From assembly GCA_902729315.2 (NCBI GenBank), contig LR746274.1, positions 2,755,037-2,819,036 of the forward strand: a stretch of 64,000 nucleotides of DNA. Direction: 5' to 3'. The notes under the pieces are model-generated. The model was given only the letters and a program-made list of their open reading frames with translations, ran no database searches and had not been told where the DNA came from. The translations under genes and the position numbers were made by a program. Below are positions 12,155 through 21,149 of this stretch, piece by piece (within the stretch, counting starts at the first letter, position 1; every line of letters starts with the position of its first letter). Source of the stretch: Spirodela intermedia. Lineage: Eukaryota; Streptophyta; Magnoliopsida; Alismatales; Araceae.

Positions 12155-13605
12155 TAGGTGGTGTGACTTAGTCCTTTATTACATCACATAAATTTTAAAT
12201 TTTAAAAGTATTAAATATGAGTTTTTAGATTTTTAAAATAATTTAACACAAATATATCAATTATAATTCAATAAATGCTCCAAAAATAATGAAAATGTTC
12301 TAGTCAATCATAGGGATGTAAGATAATATCAGGTAAACTTTTTAAAAAAATTAAAGAGCATAATTTTTTATAATTTTTAAACTAAATAATGAAGGAAAAT
12401 TCTATTTAAAAAATCAAAAAAGAGGAAAATTCAAGTGTTAACATCAAGATGATATCAGTGCCCTGACGAGTGCCATTCAAATAGAAATGAAATTATGTTT
12501 AGTGATTCTTGAGTAAACAATTACAAATGATATAATTGATCAACTTCAGATTTGTAAAAGTTAAAAAAATCTTAATCAACTAAATAATTTTAAATTTTTA
12601 AATCACACAAAATAACTTTAAATTAAAAACTAGTCAAGTTTAAAATAGATCAAATATAATTCCAACATCACAAAAGCAATAATTAGAATTCTAAGTATTC
12701 TAGAGGAGAATCATCATGAGATGTCTATGGCTCCAGAGACTATATGGACATAGACAACATGGATAATCATTGAATCCTATTGCAAAGTTTAAAAATTGAT
12801 GAGATGGGTCAATGAAGCATCTCTAGTGACTATCATCTGTTGGAATAAAAGTTCCACAGCATTTGGATCTCCAACAATTATCACTAATAGATATGAGTAT
12901 GATGGAGGTGTGTACGTCTTAAGGAGTTTCATCCTCATGCTTGCATAACAAGCAGAGTCTCATATCGTATTTGGTACATTTTGAGCAGACGATGACTCTT
13001 CTTCTAATAGATCATATTTTTCTTCTGACATTATGTTCTTCAATCAATTGAAGATGATTTTCTCAATAAATTCACAATCTTTTAACATAGAATACTTGGC
13101 AAATTGATAACAACACTCTACAAATTACATTCACAACATTTCTATTAATGATCGAGTAATTCTGGTAACTTGATCATTGACTAGTGCGTTATCTAGAAAA
13201 TCATGATTTAATTAGATAAAAAATGTAAATTGTTAGTAGGATTTGAACCTTTGTTAGTAACTTCGTTGCATGAGAGAAGGTTATTTATTTATCATAATAC
13301 CCTTGAATAGTAGCATCATAATTGTGTTTCCTTCTTCAAATTGAAAGGTATTTTGATAATGAATCTAACATGCTTCCAACTTGTATGGGGTGCCCTCTAG
13401 GTCAACTAATAAGTCTTAGTCAACTAGTAGGTCAACTTAAATTTAAAAATTATATAAATTCACATAAAATCACAAAAAAATTATATTAGTCAACTAAAAA
13501 TTTATTTTCTCAATTTAACATAAATAAAAATCTATTTATCATGTGTTAAGATATAAAACATGTTCGTAACTAATATTTAACTCATGATAATACAAACTTA
13601 TTAAT
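12155..13605. mobile_element. 1.45-kb AT-rich repeat inserted in the P450-B 3' flank (copy 1)
   Basis: The P450 3' flank is continuous in copies A and C but interrupted here. Inserted DNA is strongly AT-rich, without a long reading frame, and is related along its length to 14425-15900. Shared landmarks include TTTTTAGATTTTTA, AGTCAATCAT.GGATGTAAGATAA, GATTTAAT.AGATAAAAA and TCAACTAAAAATT. It ends near TATGATAATA.AAAACTTAT. No terminal inverted repeats or clear target duplication were resolved. It is a non-autonomous repeat of unknown class. It contains a tRNA B-box-like GGTTCAAATCC (complement of 13239-13249). Confidence 0.6.
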
Positions 13606-13900
13606 TAATGATTGGATGATATTCCCATCATTTCAGCCTTATAGGACAATCTTAGTGATCTACTAGACATGCACATCATCTTGTTTAATGGTTTAATGCC
13701 AAGAAGATCAAGATAGGAATTAATAAGGCTTTATAAGCTATTGCTTTTGTCCTATTATACCACAATGAGAGAGAAAGAGGAATCTTTTTTGAGTGATCCT
13801 TCTTTGAATAGGATGATGCCAATGTTTTATGAAAAAATACTTAAAAATAAAAATCATACCAAATATATGATCTCTATGCAATCTAAAGTGGATTGTAAAG
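13605..13900 (+). repeat. Displaced continuation of the P450-B 3' flank
   Basis: Matches 20445-20760 downstream of copy C. Shared landmarks are TTTCAGCC, GCACATCA, AATGGTTTAATGCC versus AATGGTCTAATGCG, AGAGAGAAAGAGG and GTGATCCTTCTT. It is the part of the duplicated flank pushed 1.45 kb away by the inserted repeat. There are many C-to-T type differences, and no gene. Confidence 0.65.
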
Positions 13901-14079
13901 TGTTAAAGCTATATTTTTGTGTTTTAATAAGTTTTATTATTCTAGTTTTTTTTGTTAACTTAGTATAATTTTAATTTTTTTAGAAAAATATAAAAATAAA
14001 GTATAAAAAAAATTATCGCCCAATGGCAAGTTAGGACTCAATAGCTGACCTAAAAGGGTGCTTCACTCAAGTGAGTATA

Positions 14080-14360
14080 CCTAAATCAAGGGAGCCGCGA
14101 GTTGGGCTTGAGTGGTGGAGGACTCATTTTGCACACATATGTGTCACTCTCCTACCATGTCCTAGGGGCCAGCTAGTCATAGAGATAGGACTATTGTATA
14201 TATGTGTGCATGTGAAGGTAGACCACCTATTATTCTCCAAAGATGGTCATGGGTATTATTTTATCCGAGAGAAGGGATCTCTACTTAGAAAGTGTAACTT
14301 CGAGATATACTTAGCCTAATTCCTCAAATACTTCTGATGTAGGACTAAATTTCTCATATT
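14080..14360. repeat. Left arm of a diverged inverted repeat
   Basis: The reverse complement of 15420-15640 aligns here through several landmarks: GAGC.GCGAG, GGGCTTGAG, TGTGTCACTC, CCATGTC, GGCCAG and GATGTAGGACTAAA versus AATGTGGGACTAAA. The arms lie about 1.1 kb apart and flank or overlap the second 1.45-kb repeat copy. Confidence 0.5.
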
Positions 14361-14424
14361 TCAAGGCATCGATCTATAGCAATGTGATCCAACAATGCTC
14401 AACAAGCCATATTACTAGATAAGT

Positions 14425-15900
14425 GATGTAAATTAATCACTATATAATAAATCATATAAATTTAAATTTTATAAAACTAAAAAATATTAATTTTTAGATT
14501 TTTAGAAATATTTAATAATTAATTAATTAATTATAATTAGATCAAGGGTTTCAAAAATAGCGAGGAGTGTTTAAGTCAATCATGAGGATGTAAGATAACA
14601 TTGAGTAATATTTTAAAAAATTCTAAAAGAATATCATGCAATGTAAGATAATATCAAATAATACATCACACAATATATCATAAATTTAAGTGAAAATTAA
14701 GTTTAAAGTAAAAAAGTAGAATTTTGGCTTCACAATAGTGATTACTAGAATTCTATGTACAAGAGAAATATCGTACAATGTCCACAGCCTCAAAGACTCT
14801 CTTTGGACACAAATTTTGTATATCTTTTTGTGAAGTCTAGAAATCAATGAAGTGAGTCGTTAAACCATCTCCGACGACTATCACTTAGTAGAATAGAAAA
14901 ACAATGACTTTGCAACTCTTTGGTGGCTATCACTCAACATAGATGAGCTAGATAGAGGTGGGGTGCATCTTAGGGACCTTAATCCTCAAGTCTGCACAAC
15001 AAAAAGTGGCTCTTCATTACATCTAATATGCTCTCAAGAGGTAGTGACTCATCTTCTAACATATCATCCTCTTATCGATGATAATTTATTGTCGATCACA
15101 CATAATTTACTCGATTGATTCATAATTCTTTTATTTAGAATTTTTTAGTAAAATTAATGACGATACTTTGCGAATCACATTGATGAGATTTTCACTAATG
15201 ATTGAATGATTTTGACAACTTAATCATTCACCACAAGTCCATAAGAAAATAATGATTTAATCAGATAAAAATATTTGGCTCTAGTAAGATTCAAACCCTC
15301 GTTGGTTGTCTGCCTACATAAGAAAGAGTAATATAAGTATGTGAATATTGTTATAAAGTGATGTCATAAAAAAGTGATATTTTAGATATTAAAATCACTA
15401 AAACCTTCTAGGGAGTTGTGACTGTTAGTTTAGTCCCACATTAGTTATATGTCGATTTTTGAGGTAAATATATAATAATACGAGTTTTGGTAATTAATGA
15501 GTCTATTTTTCATATGTATACGACCACTCTTTTCCCCACGCCTGACTGGCCACCACTGACATGGAAAGGGAGTGACACAAATGTGTTCCCTATCAATCTG
15601 TTCTTAGTCGCTCAAGCCCTTGCTCGCAGCTCTACCCAACTATGCTTCTAACCTACTTGTGCATCCAACTAGCCGACAAGATTATCCTTTTTTTATCTTT
15701 TTATTTTATTTTATTTTTCTTTATTTATCTCAAAAGTAGATTATATAAAATCACATAATTAACTAAAAATTACATTAATCAACTAAAAATTATTTTTCAT
15801 AATTTAACATGAATATAAGTCTATTATTTTTCATGAGTTAAGGTAAAAACTATATTATTAATTAATTACTAATTTATGATAATAAAAACTTATCAATAAG
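14425..15900. mobile_element. 1.45-kb AT-rich repeat, copy 2
   Basis: Diverged direct copy of 12155-13605 in the same orientation, lying about 0.8 kb beyond it. It has no coding capacity. The pair could be LTR-like ends of a decayed element or two insertions of one non-autonomous family. The presence of P450-flank sequence between them (13605-13900) argues against a single LTR element. Confidence 0.55.
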
Positions 15901-17480
15901 GAAGATTCAACAGCAAGTGAATTGTCACAATACTAGAAGCGTAAAGCAATTCATTAGTGGTTTGCAAATCTGATGACGTTCATTATGCACATGACCAGAA
16001 ACGATGATCCAATAGCAAGTGAAGTACCATGGACTTAAGTTCCCAATCGACAACAGTTCATCGTGGGTTAATCATGTGTCGCTTAGCATGCCATGTGATC
16101 AAGCACTTCTAATCTAGTCGCATGCAAGGCACCACGATACTAGAAACTCAAGTTCTCTCATGCATCAACATTATTGATATAAAGATAATAATTGACTATT
16201 ATATAATAAAATAAATATTATTGATTATCTTTAAAAACTCAATAGTTCTCACAAATATGATATTAGTTTCTTCCCTCTTTTCACATGATCAATACCTTCA
16301 ACAATTGACAAGCTCATTCCTTCCTTCCCTCACTACATTCAAGGCCTTTGACGAGTGGTCAATTCTTCTATTTTCTCCCTTACAATGGTGACAGTATGGT
16401 CGACCCCTCCTTTCAACAGATCTTTTCAACAAACAACGCAATGCTTCTAAACGATACTACTGCAACTTTTGACATGGTGTGGCACATCTACATGAAACTA
16501 AGTTACCACACTGGTGTCTCTAGTTGCCCAGGAGGTAGACTAAACTTGGGTAATTATTTTTTCTCTACTTTCAACATTTATTTCCTACTTTGTCATTTAT
16601 TTATATTTTATGATAAATTATTTCTATTTTGTACATGCTCTTATAGAAATGAATAGAACAGAGTAAAAACTTGATGAATGATCTTTGTTCCTCTTCTAAA
16701 TTCTTCAAAACTTATCTCAAATCAAGCTAAAATTGTGACCAACTTATTTTCTGTTACTTTTTGTAGTCAAATCTTGAAGTATTCGTGTCACTAGCATTTC
16801 ATGAATAACGAATATTTTTTAATTTTTAAACATAAAATCAGTGATATTAAAAGTTGATTAATGAGTGTTGAAGTGTTAAAATAAGGTGGAGACATTCACA
16901 TTTGACCTCATGTCATGTGTGTGAATTTTCAAACACACATTCATCCGAGAATCATGTTTACTATAAGTTCGATTTTATCATGTTTCTCTCTTTCTTTATT
17001 CTCTTCTTATTTCTCTCTCCTTCTCTTGTGAGACTTCTTCTCTCTTCATCTCTCATGAGATCTCTCCATCTCTCTCCCTCTCTCTCAATCGATCTCTTTC
17101 TCTTTCTCTTTCTCTCTCCCAATCAATCTCCTTCTTTTTCTCTCTCTCAATTCATTTCCTCTCTCTCCCCCTCTCTCTCATGAGACCTTTCTCACTCTCT
17201 CTATCTCACATGAGATTTTTCTCTCACTCCCTCTCTTATCTTCCTTCTCTTCTTCACTTCTTTTCTTTTAGTCTTCTCACCTCACCCTTATACTTATTAT
17301 TTCTATTAAATAGTGATAAAATAAATTAGTTTTTCACAATGGATTAATCAATCTCCCTATATTCAACTTGAGACTTACATCTATACTAATATCTTATTAA
17401 GTTTTACTTGTAAGTATTATTGGATAATGGACATTTAAATACAACAATAAGTACACATCATGAAGAATGGAGAAGGGTAG
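15900..17480. other. Intergenic DNA with a CT-rich tract
   Basis: No gene recognised. The stretch 16975-17260 is dominated by TCTCTC-type pyrimidine runs, giving low-complexity reading frames. A 102-codon frame at 16348-16656 resembles nothing I know. The region separates the 1.45-kb repeats from the decayed copy of the PP2A/P450 flank. Confidence 0.5.
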
Positions 17481-17484
17481 GTGG

Positions 17485-17825
17485 TGTTAAAGAACTAACA
17501 AGATTCATAGCACTCAAGAAACACTCATTTATTGAAATCAATATCAAAAAAAATAAACAAAGGATTCATATGATGAAATGGCAACAAACTTAGATTTTAT
17601 TCCAATTCATGCCGTAAGAATGTCCTCTCTAATGGACCAAACTCACTCAATACTGCTCCATTGGCACTTGCCATCACTTGCCCTCTAATGTTGCCCATGC
17701 CTCATGGGGCTCAAGTGGCTCAAAAGGGCCTACCACTCAATTGAGGAGTAGGAGTGTAGAGAACCATGGAATGGCCACTAACACAACTAGACAATGGGTG
17801 AGGGATTCAAGTTTGAGGAGGCAAT
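17485..17825. repeat. Decayed copy of the P450-C / PP2A 3' flank
   Basis: Aligns with 20775-21190. Shared landmarks are GAAGAACTAACAAGATTCATA, AATCAATATCAA, GGATTCATATGATGAAA, CCAATTCATGCC, GAGAACCATGGAATGG versus GAGAGCCATGGAATGG, and GGGATTCAAGTTTGAG versus GGGCTCCGGGTTCGAG. The match runs into the C-terminal codons of the PP2A B' gene. Most differences are C-to-T or G-to-A away from the functional copy, as expected of methylated, unselected DNA. Confidence 0.7.
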
Positions 17826-18479
17826 AAATCCACAAGGGTTGCTTGAATCCATAAGTAGAGAGATAAGAACCTCAAAAGATGGAAAAGTCATAAAACTCCT
17901 AATATGTCATGTTGTTGCAACATAGGGGCATCTATGTATGCATAAAAAGAGGGTTGGACACAACTAAAAGTAAATAAAATCTAAAAATGAAAATAAACTC
18001 TTAAACATAATCAAAAAAGAGTTTGAGATAGTAGCAACAAACAAATGGAAACTAACATAGAAATAGGAAAGAAAAAAAGTGTATTACAGCCAATAAATTG
18101 GGTTTTACTACATTCTCATGTTCTTTTTATGCCCAATAAGGGTTTTTCTCTCTCTAAGCCTTCCACACTTTTTAGCCCATTCTCAAGGTGCTTGGGCTTT
18201 CAATTTTATGCTTCTCTTACTTTTTGGCACTTTGCGCAACATCAGTCACATGTGCTAAGAAAAACATCAACTCTTAAGTCTTCATTCGTTTTGTTATGGT
18301 AATCATAAACATATGCATTGTCATTACTCTTCTTTAATACTATGAATGTCCCATATTTTTTTGGCACCAAGTTTTTGTAAGTACCTATTGAAAAAATCTT
18401 TATTTATGTAAATATACCATAACTAGATTATACTCTTCCAATGTATTCTTCTGATTTTTCTGGACAATTGCCACATTGT

Positions 18480-19200
18480 ATTTTTTAATAATTTGGTGAA
18501 AGATTATTCTAGAAACTTTCATGGATTACCTTGATGTGGCCTATTGTTAGTGACAATACTTCTTCATATATAGTGGTAAATTTCAATAAATTTAGAAAAA
18601 AGTTAGCAGGAAAATAGTAAATAACAGAAAATGAATATTTTTTGGTGGAGAAAATAATTATCAAATTGCATGCAAACTCAACTTTACTCAAAGTATAATC
18701 ATATTCTCTTGATTTATCTCTTGAGACGCAAAATGAAATTATTGTCATATTTACTACCTTCATTTAACCATTTGTCTGAGGGTGACCAAGATTGCTGAAT
18801 TTTAAGAAAGTGTAAAACCTCTTCCAAAGAGTATGCCTAAAGTGTGAGAAAATTTTGCATTTTGATCAGATGTAATTGAGTCAAGAACACCATGCAAATG
18901 ATAATTAAAACTTAGTCAAATTAATTTTCATACAAAAATCTCAAGAATTATCGCAATAAAATCTACTTCTTGAACTTTCAAAAAATATATAAAATGGTTA
19001 TCAAATATAGTATCATTCGATGTAACTTCTTGTGTACACCTCAAATCAATTTTTTTAGTTACTAGAATGATGATCTAATATAGTCGTGTGAGATAAAATT
19101 TACTTCAATGTGTTGTTTTACCTCTTAAAAGTTTTGATACAAACATTCTTGAAAATGAATAAATTATGTCCATGATAAGAGGCATACTTCAAGAACTTTA
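18480..19200 (-). mobile_element. Decayed Gypsy-type retroelement integrase fragment
   Basis: Minus-strand translation with stops and frame breaks gives the order typical of Ty3/Gypsy integrases. LHGVLDSITSDQNAKF corresponds to the LHGxPxSIxSDRDxxF core. It is followed by a VTLRQMV stretch in the place of HPQTDGQTEVV. Then come REYDYTLSKVEFACN in the place of WDxxLxxAEFAYN, and GHIKVIHE in the place of AEHIKxIHE. Only this part of pol is visible and no LTRs were found, so it is a fossil fragment. Confidence 0.75.
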
Positions 19201-19690
19201 TTGATGTGGGAGATATCATGATCTGGTCGTGAATCCACAAAGTACAAATTTTGATAAAGAAATAAAGTTTTGAATCAACAAAATTAAAGACTTTGACCCT
19301 TGAATCTACAAGATCAAAAAGGATCCCTTGAATTCACTAGAGAGATGATATTCTCAAATATAAGAAAATTCATACCATTTTTAAAATGTCTTGGCATTAC
19401 AAAGTAGGGGCCTTTACTTAGGCCTAAAGAAAAGCTTGGATGCCCCAAAAAGAGTAATAATCACTAAATATGAAAATTGGGTCTGACTCAATGTCGTTGT
19501 GCTTTATTTGGGCCCAAATATGGATCTGGAACCTCTTTTAGTGTTCTCTACTTTATAGCCTATTTCCAAAATGGTTGGGCCCCTAGTTTTGGGCCTCTCT
19601 TAATCTTCTGGACACTGGGCTACATCCTTGATACTTAACAACCTTGCGAATCAACAGAAGATGCTCCGTGAATTTTCCCCACACCTAGTG
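19200..19690. other. Spacer between the Gypsy fragment and the P450-C remnant
   Basis: AT-rich sequence with no gene recognised. It has repeated short motifs around GAATC.ACAA (19240-19330) that may be retroelement debris. Homology to the P450 block starts immediately after, at about 19690. Confidence 0.4.
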
Positions 19691-19694
19691 GAGA

Positions 19695-20016
19695 ATGGTC
19701 TTCCGGCTGGGGGGTGGCAACAGTGGTGGGGAAGGTAGCCTCCAACACTGCTGGAGACCTTTCTCTGCGTCGTCAGTTTCTTCTATCGTCTTCTTCCTCC
19801 TCTCGACCCTCCTCTTCTTGTGTCGGCCGCCGTTTCCGCCCAGACTCGCCCTCATCGGCAGCCTCCACCAGCTCAGCGCCCTCCCGCGCCGCTCCTTCCA
19901 AGAGCCTCCTCACTCGGAGGACCTCCGCCTCGTCGCCCCGAAACGCCGTCCGCCGAAAGACGCCCCTCCGCCTCGTCGCCGTTCCCCTCTCTCCGCCCTC
20001 TGCTATGCTCGTCTGA
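19695..20016 (+). pseudogene. P450 remnant (copy C), core of the gene deleted
   Basis: The start retains the P450 leader (SSVSSIVFFLLSTLLFL anchor, then RLALIGSLHQLSALP hinge). It then jumps, without the catalytic core, to the C-terminal stretch RRKTPLRLVAVP and a stop at 20014-20016 in another frame from the anchor. The missing part is roughly residues 75 to 500, including I-helix, ExxR and haem loop, so no P450 activity is possible. Two overlapping frames (19695-20078 and 19714-20016) remain open. The 3' flank shared with copies A and B follows directly, identifying it as a third tandem copy with an internal deletion rather than an independent gene. Confidence 0.85.
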
Positions 20017-20029
20017 TACGTTTCTGCAC

Positions 20030-20870
20030 GCCCCTCTCTCTCTCTCTCTCTCGCGACTATGGTAAACGGGCCTTGTAGATATCCCTGTAAGAAAACCAAT
20101 CTGAGGATAAATTCCTCCCTCGAATCTGCCCGATCTTTATTATTTGGGCCCCCGACCGAATTTCTCCGATCATCCTGGAGTGCATCCCGGCAGCGCCGCT
20201 GCCAGTTCAACAAATTTCGAGGATAACCTCGGAAGAACGGCATGCAACAAAGCCAGATGGAGAAGATTATCTACGGGTTAAAAAATAATTAATCCCCTTT
20301 CAGCCAGAGGAGCATATAAATCCCCAGATGTTTATATTCTCTGCTGATATTTCCCAAGAACAGATTTTTATCAAAAAAAGACCCACTCAGCATCATTAAA
20401 CGTACCCAGTAAATAATTCCTAGGGTTCAAAGATTAAACCATGGAGAATCATCGGATGATGTCCCCAAGTTTCAGCCATGGAGGATGATGATCTTACCAA
20501 TCCACCACTAGTGCACATCAGCCTGTTCAATGGTCTAATGCGAGGAATATCAAGACTCGTCTCAACTGCCTCCATACATTGCTGCTTCAAGCCAATTTAG
20601 AACAGAGAGACAGAGAGAGAGAGAGAGAAAGAGGGGGGAATCTTATTTAGGTGATCCTTCTTGAACGAAATCATGGCAATGTTTCATGGGAAAATAGATC
20701 AAAAGATAAAAATCTTACCGAATCTGAAATGTCGGCAAAACCAATAGCGGATTCCGAAGAAGTGGGAAGAGGGGGTTGAAGAACTAACAACAAGATTCAT
20801 AACACCAGGTAAACACACATTTACTGGAATCAATATCAAGAAAAATCAAAAATAGGATTCATATAATGAA
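20030..20870 (+). repeat. Duplication block, copy C 3' flank
   Basis: Continuous homologue of 4905-5700 (copy A) and of 11770-12150 plus 13605-13900 (copy B). It holds a GA-rich run at 20608-20630 and the GAAGAACTAACAA motif at 20777. Because it lacks the 1.45-kb insertion it shows the ancestral arrangement. It abuts the 3' end of the PP2A gene. Confidence 0.75.
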
Positions 20871-21149
20871 AATGGCAACGCACCCGGATTTTGTTCTCGA
20901 GCATCGGCCTTCCAATTCATGCCTCAAAAATGTGGGGCTCCGATAGACCCAGCTCACCCAACGCTGCTCTGCTGGCACCCGCCGCACCCGCTGCTGCTAA
21001 TGCCCCATATACACACTCCAAACCACCACAAGGGCCGAGGGCCCCCGCAGGCCAACTTGTAGAGAGCAAGCAAGCAATCACTTCACCTCGCCGGGCAAGC
21101 CCGGTGGAGGGGCCAGGAGTGCAGAGAGCCATGGAATGGCGGCTGATGC

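Larger units (their letters stand above)
8600..12155 (+). repeat. Tandem duplication block, copy B (around P450-B)
   Basis: Counterpart of the block at 1780-5700. It contains an upstream segment (8615-8705, 9075-9350, 9530-9730), the P450-B gene and the 3' flank (11770-12150). Homology breaks at about 12155 and resumes at about 13605 (shared GGATGAT and TTTCAGCC landmarks). The 3' flank has therefore been split by an insertion. Confidence 0.8.

Noticed and set aside
13239-13249. tRNA B-box-like GGTTCAAATCC (minus strand)
   Set aside because: No acceptor stem, A box or cloverleaf could be formed around it, so no tRNA gene. It is kept only as a hint of SINE ancestry.
12155-15900. Single LTR retrotransposon with the two 1.45-kb repeats as LTRs
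   Set aside because: The interval between them contains displaced P450-flank sequence (13605-13900), and no primer-binding site, polypurine tract or pol domain was found.
16348-16656. 102-codon plus-strand frame in AT-rich spacer
   Set aside because: No recognised motif and surrounded by repeats and low-complexity DNA. A chance frame is likelier.
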